Below, one piece after another: positions 33,346 to 40,643 of a DNA stretch of 64,000 bases. A model generated the notes under the pieces. That model saw nothing but the letters and a program-made list of their open reading frames with translations, did no database searches and was not told the DNA's origin. Both the position numbers and the translations under genes were made by a program. The DNA is from Streptomyces uncialis. Its GTDB lineage: Bacteria > Actinomycetota > Actinomycetes > Streptomycetales > Streptomycetaceae. The DNA lies in assembly GCF_001905345.1 (NCBI RefSeq), contig NZ_LFBV01000009.1:1-64000 (forward strand), in the 5' to 3' direction. The first letter of the stretch is position 1. Every line of letters starts with the position of its first letter.

Positions 33346-34713
33346 CGCGATAGGGCCGCTGAGCTGGGCCTTTGAAGTCAAAGAGGCAATCGTATTCGGC
33401 TCTGGGGAGTTCTCAGGGAGAATCGGCGGCAAGTCGTCCTCGAACCAGCCGTTCATCACCTGAAGCCCTCGCGCTCCCGCCTCGGGCATGAAGTGAGCAT
33501 AGTGGCCGAGGGTGATGTTCGGCGAGGCATGCCCAAGCCACTGCGAGAGCGTCACCAGGGACTCCCCGGCCTGCAACTGCACAGACGCGAACGTGTGGCG
33601 GCCCACATGGAACATGTCCGTGCGGGACAGCTCGAACACCGGATTCGTGCGCTGGCGGCCTCCGCGCGGCTTCTCCAGCTTCTCTCCCACGATCGAGATG
33701 ACCCCGGCCCTGGCGAGGGCCGGCTTCCACGTCCGCTCGTTCCACGTCTTGAAGTGGATCCGGTTACCGTGCGTCGTCGTCAGGACCAGCCTCACTGTGA
33801 CCGGCTTCCGCTGCTTCTCTTCCAGGGGCGTCGCCGCGGGCTCCGGGTTCCGCCAGGGCAGACGGCACTCGACCGGCGGGAACTCCTTCAGCGCGCTGCG
33901 AATCCTGGAGACGAGGAGAGGCGGGATCGGCACGGATCGGGTCTTCCCGCCTTTCGGCAAGCAGAAGTAGGGGCGCGCCCTGTGGTCCCACCGCAGTTGC
34001 CTCCGCACGTGCACGAAGCCGTTCTCCAAGTCGATGTCGTCCTCGGCGAGGCCGAACGCTTCACCCTGCCGTAGGCCGGCGCCGAGGGTCAGGTCGAGAG
34101 CTAGCCGGTATCGGGCATTCAGTGCGTCGCGGACGGCGTCCGCTGTCTTCTGACTCCATGCCTTGGCCTTCCCACGCTGCGGCCTGGGCGCCTTCACCGT
34201 CCGGGAGGATCGGCACGGGTTGCGGACGATCCGCTGATCGTCGACCGCGGCTTCCAGGATCGTGGAGAGGTGCGTCCAGATGACGGGCGCCGAGCCCTCC
34301 ACCCGGGTCAGCAGCTCCGCCTTGAACGTACGCAACGCCGCGGCGTCGATGTCGCGCAGCCGCTTCGTGCCCAGCAGGGGGATGATGTGCCTCCAGATCC
34401 GTGACCTCATGGGCCCGAAGGTGGAGGGCTCGTCTGTACGGCTCGGCCACCAGTGCACTTCGACGTAGTCCTTGAGGAGCATGTCCCCTCGGCGGGCATC
34501 TACGAACTCTCCCTGCGCGCTTTCGTGTTCGGCCTTCGCTTTCCACCGCTTCGCGTCGTCGTGGGTATCGAAGGAGCGAGCCCGGACGCCGGAGATGCCA
34601 GCGACCTTGTACCGCTTCCCTTTTCCGTACAGCGCTGTCCGTTCGCGCTTTCCCGTTTCCTTGTCGGGCCTCTTCTTCAGCCAGCGATCTTCGATGTAAC
34701 CGGCCACGGCCAT
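33271..34713 (-). CDS. int: Tyrosine-type site-specific integrase
   Basis: A 480-residue phage integrase that recombines attP with a chromosomal attB. An N-terminal arm-binding and SAM-like core-binding domain (about 1-180) is followed by the catalytic domain with Arg in LTLGAGLRQGEA, the HVGRHTFAS motif (His-x-x-Arg), His in LSQWLGHASP, and the nucleophile Tyr in ITLGHYAHF. The final ~23 residues equal an sdaA C-terminus, so the stop codon is shared with the attachment site. The ATG at 34713 follows GGGGAGGG. It overlaps the ImmA-like gene by 37 bases. Confidence 0.93.
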   Translation of the reverse strand: MAVAGYIEDRWLKKRPDKETGKRERTALYGKGKRYKVAGISGVRARSFDTHDDAKRWKAKAEHESAQGEFVDARRGDMLLKDYVEVHWWPSRTDEPSTFGPMRSRIWRHIIPLLGTKRLRDIDAAALRTFKAELLTRVEGSAPVIWTHLSTILEAAVDDQRIVRNPCRSSRTVKAPRPQRGKAKAWSQKTADAVRDALNARYRLALDLTLGAGLRQGEAFGLAEDDIDLENGFVHVRRQLRWDHRARPYFCLPKGGKTRSVPIPPLLVSRIRSALKEFPPVECRLPWRNPEPAATPLEEKQRKPVTVRLVLTTTHGNRIHFKTWNERTWKPALARAGVISIVGEKLEKPRGGRQRTNPVFELSRTDMFHVGRHTFASVQLQAGESLVTLSQWLGHASPNITLGHYAHFMPEAGARGLQVMNGWFEDDLPPILPENSPEPNTIASLTSKAQLSGPIAFGADMSIKYKETARGGLAVNIIEC

Positions 34714-35105
34714 CCCTCCCCATTGAGATCGTGCAGACGTACACGCATCATCCGCTCGGTGACGTCGAGTTCGTGAGCGGCGGTCCGCAGGTCGTCAACC
34801 CACTGCGCAGTTGCCGCAAGGTCCGATATCGAAATGAGCTTGCGGGCGGCCTCCAGGTCGGCGCGCCGCTCTTGGCGGAGGGCCAACGGGTGTACGGCGT
34901 CGAGCCCTACACCGCAGCCGAGGTCGTTCGCGAGGACATGTTCCGCCTCATGAGCCAGTACGCAGCGCTCTTGGCGGGGGGAGAGGCCGGACGCGACGAC
35001 GATCTTTCGATGGATGGGGGACCAGGCACCCCAGGTGTCCCTCAGGTGAATACGCACGACGGGTATCCCGAGTTGTTCGAGAACGCTCATCGGCGAGTAC
35101 GGCAT
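34677..35105 (-). CDS. ImmA/IrrE-type metallopeptidase
   Basis: A 142-residue zinc peptidase with motif LAHEAEHVLAND (HExxH form). Proteins of this type cleave the neighbouring XRE phage repressor to induce the prophage. It lies between repressor and integrase, as in many Gram-positive elements. ATG 35105 (MPYSPMSVLEQLG) is taken; ATG 35090 is possible. Confidence 0.82.
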   Translation of the reverse strand: MPYSPMSVLEQLGIPVVRIHLRDTWGAWSPIHRKIVVASGLSPRQERCVLAHEAEHVLANDLGCGVGLDAVHPLALRQERRADLEAARKLISISDLAATAQWVDDLRTAAHELDVTERMMRVRLHDLNGEGWPWPVTSKIAG

Positions 35106-35198
35106 GCCAACCCCCACTGTCGGACTGCGTGGGAGGCGCCGCGTGGACACTCTTTGTACACCAGTGCACTACGCAATGGAAGTAAAGGTTTGTACAGC

Positions 35199-35729
35199 TC
35201 AGTCCTCGTCCATGGCGCGCAGGATGCGCTCAGCGTCGTCCTCGGGGACTCCTTCGCCAATAGCGTGCGGCCGGTACGCGGCCAGTCCGTACCCCGACTG
35301 GAATCCGTTTCTGGAGGATTGCGGAACGCTCTCAAGCAGCTCTTGTGCCGCCGCCTCGAAGCGCTCGCGAGCCTTGTGGCTTCCACCGAGACTTGTGCAC
35401 GCTCTGCCGAACTCGTAAATGCAGAGCTGGAGTTGAGTCAGAGACGGGCCGCTTGCGGTACCCGTCGTGACGGGCTGGGCTGACGGCTCGGGGTCTCCTC
35501 CGGCGAGTACCGCCTGGATGCTCTCCGGCTTCCACCCGTGGGCGGCCGCGATCTTCACGAGCGTCGGGGGCTGCTGCCTCCGGGGAACGTCTCCTCGCTC
35601 GGCGTTGTACACGGCCTTCTCGGATACGCCGGCGATGTCGGCGAACTCCTTGCGGGTGTGGTCTGCCCGCTCTCGGGCGTCACGCATCAGACGGCCAAGC
35701 CGCTGCCATGCCCCCGGGTCGCGGTTCAT
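35199..35729 (-). CDS. XRE-family phage repressor
   Basis: A 176-residue regulator with an HTH at ~10-65 (LGRLMRDARERADHTRKEFA, SEKAVYNAERGDVPRR). Its C-terminal helical half (LQLCIYEFGRACTSLGG, RFEAAAQELLESV) probably oligomerises. It is the likely lysogeny repressor: upstream of the ImmA peptidase that would cleave it and divergent from a small XRE gene. The ATG at 35729 has GGGAG in place, and three 10-bp direct repeats begin 19 bp before it. Confidence 0.82.
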   Translation of the reverse strand: MNRDPGAWQRLGRLMRDARERADHTRKEFADIAGVSEKAVYNAERGDVPRRQQPPTLVKIAAAHGWKPESIQAVLAGGDPEPSAQPVTTGTASGPSLTQLQLCIYEFGRACTSLGGSHKARERFEAAAQELLESVPQSSRNGFQSGYGLAAYRPHAIGEGVPEDDAERILRAMDED

Positions 35730-35747
35730 GTTCTCCCAGCCTCTTCT

Positions 35748-35777
35748 CACGCAACGACACGTAACGACACGCAACAA
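35748..35777. promoter_or_regulatory. Three tandem 10-bp direct repeats (operator)
   Basis: CACGCAACGA, CACGTAACGA and CACGCAACAA follow one another without spacing at 35748-35777, one helical turn each, just upstream of the repressor start. Likely repressor or Cro binding sites. Confidence 0.65.
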
Positions 35778-35880
35778 GCTAGCAAGATCTCGCAGAGCTC
35801 GGCAGTCGGGATCTGGTCGCTGACCTGCGGCGACGTGATATTGCCGCTCCTTGCCGGTTCTTACCTTGACTTGCCTGCCG

Positions 35881-35900
35881 AATCTTGCGTAATCTTGCCA
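35881..35900. promoter_or_regulatory. Two tandem 10-bp direct repeats before the Cro-like gene
   Basis: AATCTTGCGT and AATCTTGCCA (35881-35900) abut the GTG start of the divergent XRE gene. The core CTTGC recurs inverted (GCAAGAT) near 35781. The arrangement mirrors the repeats at the other end of the control region and may be the Cro or repressor site of the rightward promoter. Confidence 0.55.
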
Positions 35901-35901
35901 T

Positions 35902-36153
35902 GTGCGAGTGCGGGGACACCTGATACGGGGCCAGCGCGAGGCATGTGGATACGGGCTGACAGCGTTCGCCAGCCTCGTCGGCATATCTCCCGCCTGGCTG
36001 TCACGGATCGAACGAGACCAAGGCGACCCAAGCCCTGACGTGCTGAGACGCATAGCTCTAGCCCTCCATCAAGAGCGACAGGCCCGCTTGGCGATCGCCG
36101 CAATCACACAGGCCGAAGACGAGGGAAGTGATGAACGACACCCGGGTGGATGA
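35902..36153 (+). CDS. Small XRE-family (Cro-like) regulator
   Basis: An 83-residue protein that is almost entirely an HTH domain (LIRGQREACGYGLTAFASLV, PAWLSRIERDQGDPSPDVLR). First gene of the rightward transcript, opposite the repressor, so by position it is Cro-like. GTG start at 35902 directly after 10-bp repeats; no clear ribosome site, possibly leaderless. Confidence 0.72.
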   Translation: MRVRGHLIRGQREACGYGLTAFASLVGISPAWLSRIERDQGDPSPDVLRRIALALHQERQARLAIAAITQAEDEGSDERHPGG

Positions 36154-36394
36154 ATCGCCCTATCTCACCGTCAAGCAACTCGCCGCGCGGTGGCACACCA
36201 CGACGAACGCCATCTACACGGCGCGATCTCGCCGTCGGAACTACCCGAAGGGGTTCCGCCTCAGCGGCAAGGTCCTCTTTCCGCGAGCCGAAGTCGAGGC
36301 GTACGAGCGGGCCGGCCAGGCCGCCGACTCGCGGTTCAACACGGCACTCGACCCCGCGAACGCTGCGGTGGAGCTGGTAGGCCGCGCCGCCTGA
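36131..36394 (+). CDS. Excisionase-like HTH protein
   Basis: An 87-residue winged-helix/MerR-type protein (YLTVKQLAARWHTTTNAIYT, GKVLFPRAEVEAYERA) typical of AlpA/Xis proteins that direct excision. It overlaps the upstream gene by 23 bases; ATG 36131 is used, with GAGGGAA upstream. It could instead act as an early regulator. Confidence 0.72.
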   Translation: MNDTRVDESPYLTVKQLAARWHTTTNAIYTARSRRRNYPKGFRLSGKVLFPRAEVEAYERAGQAADSRFNTALDPANAAVELVGRAA

Positions 36395-36492
36395 CCGCAC
36401 GAAACGGGGCCCCCGGACCGTGCCTGGTCCCGAAGCCCCTCGCACCACCCATCCACATCCGATCGCTTGACCGATCGAAAGGAGGGGGACAC

Positions 36493-36822
36493 GTGTCCTC
36501 CATCATCGCAGAACCGTCCTCGCTCACTGCCCCGACGTTTGGGTCCCGCACTGCGGTTGCCCGCGTGCTGCTGACCCTCACCGAGCGGTTCGCCGACCTG
36601 CCGGTCCCGTACATCACGGTGTACAAGACGGGGGTCGCGCAGCTGCGTGTTCAGCTCGATTCCCCGGCCGAGTTCGAGGCGTGGCGGGCGGTGTTGGAGG
36701 TGCCCACCGATGCGGTGGCGCTCCAGCGGCACGCGGGCGGTGGCTGGCTGGAGGCGAAGACGGTCTTCGCCGGTGTGACGGTCGATCTCACCGGCCACGG
36801 CATTGCGGCGGTGGCGTCGTGA
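36493..36822 (+). CDS. Hypothetical phage protein
   Basis: A 109-residue soluble alpha/beta protein, not recognised (TAVARVLLTLTERFADLPVP, RVQLDSPAEFEAWRAVL). GTG at 36493 with GGAGG upstream. Its end overlaps the next GTG by four bases. First gene of a run of six coupled small genes up to 38056. Confidence 0.65.
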   Translation: MSSIIAEPSSLTAPTFGSRTAVARVLLTLTERFADLPVPYITVYKTGVAQLRVQLDSPAEFEAWRAVLEVPTDAVALQRHAGGGWLEAKTVFAGVTVDLTGHGIAAVAS

Positions 36823-37280
36823 GCGCGGCGAAGCGGGTGGCTGCGGCTGCTGGTGTGATCCGTGCGGCGTGGGAGCGGGGTGTCGCGGGTGACCCGCAGA
36901 CGACCGCCGCTCAGGCCCTGGACGATGCGGGGCTGCTGATGTCCCCGGAGATCGCCGCCGGGCTGGTCTCGGAGCCTGCCGTCCCGCAGACGGAGCGTTC
37001 GTACTTCGTCGCGATCGCCGACGCGCTGAACGCGGTCCCGGACCACATGCCGCTCGGTATCGACCTCGACGGCACGATCACCGACCACAACGTGTGGTCG
37101 GTGGTGTGGAACCGGGCGGCCGAGCGGTGGGAGGTCGCCGGGTACGACGTCGAGGACGTCGAGGTGGCCCCGTCGAACCGCCAGTGCGGGCACGACGACT
37201 ACCACGCTCCGCACGAGTGGGCCGACCGACCGGCCGTCTGGTGCCCCGGCCACAGCCACGCAACGGGCGGTGCGTCGTGA
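36819..37280 (+). CDS. Hypothetical phage protein with C-terminal Cys/His cluster
   Basis: 153 residues. The N-terminal helix KRVAAAAGVIRAAWERG is common in actinophage proteins. The central LGIDLDGTITDHNVW resembles a HAD motif I, but no other HAD motif follows. The C-terminal CGHDDYHAPHEW...WCPGH could bind zinc. GTGA overlap with both neighbours. Function unknown. Confidence 0.62.
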   Translation: MSAAKRVAAAAGVIRAAWERGVAGDPQTTAAQALDDAGLLMSPEIAAGLVSEPAVPQTERSYFVAIADALNAVPDHMPLGIDLDGTITDHNVWSVVWNRAAERWEVAGYDVEDVEVAPSNRQCGHDDYHAPHEWADRPAVWCPGHSHATGGAS

Positions 37281-37516
37281 CTCCCTTCGAGGTCATCGAC
37301 CTGTCCGCCAGCGCCTGCCTCACGCTCGGCGCTGTGGCGAAGGCCGCCGCCGACGACGCGTTGCACCTCCCGCCCCTGCCGGCCGTCGTCCGTGCCGCGC
37401 CTGCCGCTCTGGTGGCCTGCGCCGCCCACGCGGCCACGGCCGCGATCGACGCGGCGACCACTCAGTGGCACCTCCTCCTGCTCCACCACGACCAGATGAA
37501 GGGGTCGGCCCGATGA
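37277..37516 (+). CDS. Hypothetical phage protein, Ala-rich
   Basis: 79 residues, strongly helical and hydrophobic in the middle (PAALVACAAHAATAAIDAA), possibly membrane-associated. Not recognised. GTG start overlaps the previous stop; its stop overlaps the next ATG. Confidence 0.55.
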   Translation: MTPFEVIDLSASACLTLGAVAKAAADDALHLPPLPAVVRAAPAALVACAAHAATAAIDAATTQWHLLLLHHDQMKGSAR

Positions 37517-37656
37517 GGGACTGCGACTGCCAGACGTGCTGTGAGCAGTGCGGGCATCTCGACACCTGCCTCCGCTGGGGGCTGCTGACCGACCGCCCGG
37601 ACATCGCCGCCGAGGTGGCGGCCGAGGACGGCTACAGGCTGAGGAGGACGGCGTGA
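37513..37656 (+). CDS. Tiny cysteine-rich protein, 47 aa
   Basis: MRDCDCQTCCEQCGHLDTC then a short helix. Six Cys in the first 19 residues suggest a metal-binding knuckle. Coupled at both ends by 4-base overlaps, which supports translation in spite of its size. Confidence 0.6.
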   Translation: MRDCDCQTCCEQCGHLDTCLRWGLLTDRPDIAAEVAAEDGYRLRRTA

Positions 37657-37955
37657 ACGCCGAGGTGGAGCGGCTCCGTGCCTACCGGGCTGGGGGCCCG
37701 CCCCCCGTGCAGGTCGTGTGGCTGCTAGAGGCGGGCGAGGACCACGAAGGTGGCAGCGTGCTGGGGGTCTTCTCAGACCGTGAGGCCGCCCGTGGCGCGT
37801 TCCTCGACGCCGCCCAGCGGATGCCTTTCGGTATCGACGCTGCGGAAGAGGAGGAGGACGGGAGCCTCCGCCTGCACGGCGGCTGCGACTGGCTCACCCT
37901 CACCCCGCACACCGTCGCCACCACCGAGGCGATCGAGGCAGGCGATGCCGGATGA
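37653..37955 (+). CDS. Hypothetical phage protein
   Basis: 100 residues with an N-terminal strand VQVVWLLEAG and a likely small alpha/beta fold (VLGVFSDREAARGAFLDAAQ). Not recognised. GTGA start overlap; the stop overlaps the next ATG by four bases. Confidence 0.6.
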   Translation: MNAEVERLRAYRAGGPPPVQVVWLLEAGEDHEGGSVLGVFSDREAARGAFLDAAQRMPFGIDAAEEEEDGSLRLHGGCDWLTLTPHTVATTEAIEAGDAG

Positions 37956-38056
37956 CCGCCCTCCCGCCGCCGCTGGCTCGCCGTTGCCCGACGTGTGCCC
38001 GCCTGTTCGAGGACTGCGTCTGCACTGGCCACACCGCCGGCCCGATCGCCCGCTGA
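37952..38056 (+). CDS. Tiny cysteine-rich peptide, 34 aa
   Basis: ATG at 37952 overlaps the preceding stop (ATGA). It encodes a 34-residue peptide with CPTC and CVC, ending ...GPIAR. Short, but the coupling, Cys spacing and continuing pattern of overlaps suggest it is expressed. It may bind one zinc ion. Confidence 0.45.
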   Translation: MTALPPPLARRCPTCARLFEDCVCTGHTAGPIAR

Positions 38057-38116
38057 CCGTCCGGTGGGGCGGTGACCTGCGCCCCGCCCCACCGGACCCC
38101 AGGCAGAAGGAACCTT

Positions 38117-39040
38117 GTGATCAGCACCCCGACCGGTGTCCTCCTCGGACACCTGACCCCCGGTACGCCGGAGTGGGACGAGGCCCGAGCGGGCCTGACC
38201 GCCACCGCCACGGAGATCGCCGCGATCGTCGGCCTCTCCCCGTACCAGAGCCGGTTCTCCCTCTGGCACAAGAAGTCCGGCCTGCCCGCCCCCGCCTGGG
38301 TCGACAACCCGGCCGCCGAGTGGGGAAACCGCCTGGAGGACGCCGTCGCCACCAAGTGGGCCGACAACCACCCCTCGGTCATTCCGTGCCCCACCGGCAC
38401 GTGGCGGCACGCCGACCGGGCGTGGCAGCGCGCCACCCCCGACCGGCTCATCCACCCCGCCCCGGTCGACGTCCTCACCCCGACCGGCCCGACCGCCGTC
38501 CTGGAGATCAAGACCAGCCCCTTCGGGGACGACTGGGGCCCCTCCGGTACGGACGAGATCCCCGTCCACTACCGCTGCCAGATCCTGTGGCAGCAGGACA
38601 CCCTCGGCCTCACCGCGCCCGCGCACCTCGCGGTCCTCATCGGCGGCTGGGACTACCGCGAGTACACCGTCGAGTACGACGAAGGCGACGCGCGGACGCT
38701 GCGGCGGGCCGCCGAGGCGTTCCTCGACGAGGTGGAGCACGGCATCCGCCCGCCCATCGACGGCTCGGACGCCACCTACCAGACCATCCGCGTCCAGCCC
38801 GACGGCCTCACCGACACCGACGTGCAGGTGCCCGCCGAGGATGCCGCCGCCTACGAGGCCGCCCAGGCCGGCGCCCGCACGGCCGCCGACGAGCTCCAGC
38901 GCACCCGCGGGGTCCTCCTCGACCACATCGGCACCGGCCGGCGGGCCGTCGTCGGCGAACGGCGGATCGCCTACCGCACCGTCCACAACGGCGAGACCCA
39001 CTCCCTCCACCCCTACACCAGCAAGGACACCGCCGCATGA
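38117..39040 (+). CDS. YqaJ-type phage exonuclease
   Basis: A 307-residue lambda-exonuclease-fold protein that resects double-strand ends for RecT. It shows TATEIAAIVGLSPYQSRFSL, EWGNRLEDAVATKW, PDRLIHP, a core acid-x-Lys pair in VLEIKTSPFGDDWG, and the VHYRCQILWQ helix. GTG 38117 follows GAAGGA. It overlaps recT by four bases, the usual nuclease-annealase pair. Confidence 0.87.
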   Translation: MISTPTGVLLGHLTPGTPEWDEARAGLTATATEIAAIVGLSPYQSRFSLWHKKSGLPAPAWVDNPAAEWGNRLEDAVATKWADNHPSVIPCPTGTWRHADRAWQRATPDRLIHPAPVDVLTPTGPTAVLEIKTSPFGDDWGPSGTDEIPVHYRCQILWQQDTLGLTAPAHLAVLIGGWDYREYTVEYDEGDARTLRRAAEAFLDEVEHGIRPPIDGSDATYQTIRVQPDGLTDTDVQVPAEDAAAYEAAQAGARTAADELQRTRGVLLDHIGTGRRAVVGERRIAYRTVHNGETHSLHPYTSKDTAA

Positions 39041-39855
39041 GCCAGATCAGCACCGCCATCGCCACCCGTGACAACGGGCCAGCCGCCGTCGTCGAGCAGT
39101 ACCGCGAGTCCCTCGCCCTCGTCATGCCCAGCCACCTCCAACAGCGCGTCGGCGCGTGGATTCGCAACACCCAGGGGCTCTTGCGCCGGGATTCGAAGCT
39201 CATGGAGGCCGCACAGAACGACGTCGGCCAGTTCGTCGCCGTCCTGATGGACGCTGCCCGCCTCGGCCTGGAGCCCGGCACCGAGCACTACTACCTCGTG
39301 CCGCGCTGGAACAACAAGAAGCGCGCCACCGAGGTCACCGGAGTCCGCGGATACCAGGGCGAGATCGAGCTGATGTACAGGGCCGGGGCCGTCTCGTCGG
39401 TCATCGTCGAGGTCGTCCACACCCAGGACCAGTTCCGGTTCCGGCCCGGCCGCGACGCCCGGCCCGTCCACGACATCGACTGGGACCTCGAAGACCGCGG
39501 AAGCCTCCGACTCGTCTACGCCTACGCCGTCATGAAGGACGGTGCGACCAGCAAGGTCGTCGTCCTCAACCGACAGCACATCGCCGCGGCTCGGGCCAAG
39601 TCCGACAGTGCCGCCAAGGACTGGTCGCCGTGGAACACCGACGAGGAAGCGATGTGGCTGAAGACCGCCGCGCACCGCCTCACCAAGTGGGTCCCGACAT
39701 CCGCCGAGTACCTGCGCGAGCAGATCCGCGCGCAGGTCGCAGTCGAGAGCGAGCAGCGCCCCGAGCCTCTGCCCGTCGCGCCGCCGCCCGCTCCCGGCAC
39801 GGTCGACGCCGACCCCGACGACGAAGGCCCCATCGACGGCGAACTCGTCGACTAG
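39037..39855 (+). CDS. recT: RecT family single-strand annealing protein
   Basis: A 272-residue annealase that loads on resected ssDNA for phage recombination. Family features are ALVMPSHLQQRVGAWIRNTQ, the AARLGLEPGTEHYYLVPR motif, TGVRGYQGEIELMYRAG, and AMWLKTAAHRLTKWVP. The acidic C-terminal tail is normal. ATGA overlap with the exonuclease gene. A strong hairpin at 39867-39895 follows. Confidence 0.9.
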   Translation: MSQISTAIATRDNGPAAVVEQYRESLALVMPSHLQQRVGAWIRNTQGLLRRDSKLMEAAQNDVGQFVAVLMDAARLGLEPGTEHYYLVPRWNNKKRATEVTGVRGYQGEIELMYRAGAVSSVIVEVVHTQDQFRFRPGRDARPVHDIDWDLEDRGSLRLVYAYAVMKDGATSKVVVLNRQHIAAARAKSDSAAKDWSPWNTDEEAMWLKTAAHRLTKWVPTSAEYLREQIRAQVAVESEQRPEPLPVAPPPAPGTVDADPDDEGPIDGELVD

Positions 39856-39866
39856 CCCGCCCGCTT

Positions 39867-39895
39867 GGCCGCCCCGCGGGCAGTGCGGGGCGGCC
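39867..39895. terminator. Hairpin terminator after recT
   Basis: GGCCGCCCCGC / GCGGGGCGGCC, 11-bp perfect arms with a 7-nt loop, 12 bp after the recT stop. Confidence 0.7.
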
Positions 39896-39915
39896 GGACA
39901 TCAGGAGACCATACG

Positions 39916-40287
39916 ATGAAGATTTCCCTCTGCAAGCACCTGTTCCCGCTGACCGTAGGCCGCGACGGTGTGACCCCGGGCGACTGCCGGGGCTGCGGGC
40001 TCACCTGGACGGACGGGCAGGCCGAGCTGGAGCGGCAGGCCGAGCGCATCCGCCTCGCCACCGCACGCGACGGCAACTGCGAGCACTGCGCCAAGCGCGT
40101 CACCGTGTTCCAGTTCCAGCGCGAACAGCAGTCGTGGGACGAGGCCGAGCCGCCGCTGCTCTGGCTGTGCCAGCACTGCTGGAGCCGCGCGGCCATAACC
40201 GTCGAGCAGGAGGAGGCCGCCTTCGCGGACACCTTCGGCCAGATCGGCGAAGGCCCGCTCGCCCGGCTCGTCGGCGGCCTCCGGTGA
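39916..40287 (+). CDS. Zinc-ribbon-like phage protein
   Basis: A 123-residue protein with Cys pairs at CRGCG, CEHC and CQHC, probably binding zinc, plus helical linkers. Not recognised further. ATG 39916 has AGGAG upstream. It overlaps the next GTG by four bases. Confidence 0.6.
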   Translation: MKISLCKHLFPLTVGRDGVTPGDCRGCGLTWTDGQAELERQAERIRLATARDGNCEHCAKRVTVFQFQREQQSWDEAEPPLLWLCQHCWSRAAITVEQEEAAFADTFGQIGEGPLARLVGGLR

Positions 40288-40643
40288 CCCCCGCCGCAGC
40301 GCGGGCCCGCGCCCGCCGCGAACTCGCCGCCCTCGCACACACCGTCACCCGGTGGGACGAGGCAGTCCTCGACCAGGCCGTCCTTCACCTCGCGGACCTC
40401 GGCCAGCCGTTCGGCATGAACGACATCCGGCAGCTCGTGCCCGAGGACGCCTGCACGCGCGCCGGCCTGCACTTCCAGGCCCTCATCCACACCGCCGGAG
40501 CCGTCCACCACGTCGGCTACGTCACCTCCATCAACCCGCGCGCCAAGGGCAAGCCCGTCGGGACCTACCTCCTCACGACCGACGGACGGGACTACCTCCT
40601 CGCCCGCCGCGGGGACCGCCGGATCGCGGGGAGGGCGGCATGA
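40284..40643 (+). CDS. Hypothetical phage protein (winged-helix-like)
   Basis: 119 residues: an Arg/Ala-rich helix, then LADLGQPFGMNDIRQLVPED and a beta hairpin KPVGTYLLTTDGRDYLLARR that together look like a small winged-helix DNA-binding module. Its GTG start and stop both overlap neighbours by four bases. Confidence 0.55.
   Translation: MTPAAARARARRELAALAHTVTRWDEAVLDQAVLHLADLGQPFGMNDIRQLVPEDACTRAGLHFQALIHTAGAVHHVGYVTSINPRAKGKPVGTYLLTTDGRDYLLARRGDRRIAGRAA

Noticed and set aside
36819..37280. HAD phosphatase (IDLDGTITD)
   Set aside because: Only motif I is present; no downstream Thr/Lys/Asp motifs and the C-terminus is a Cys/His cluster. Treated as hypothetical.
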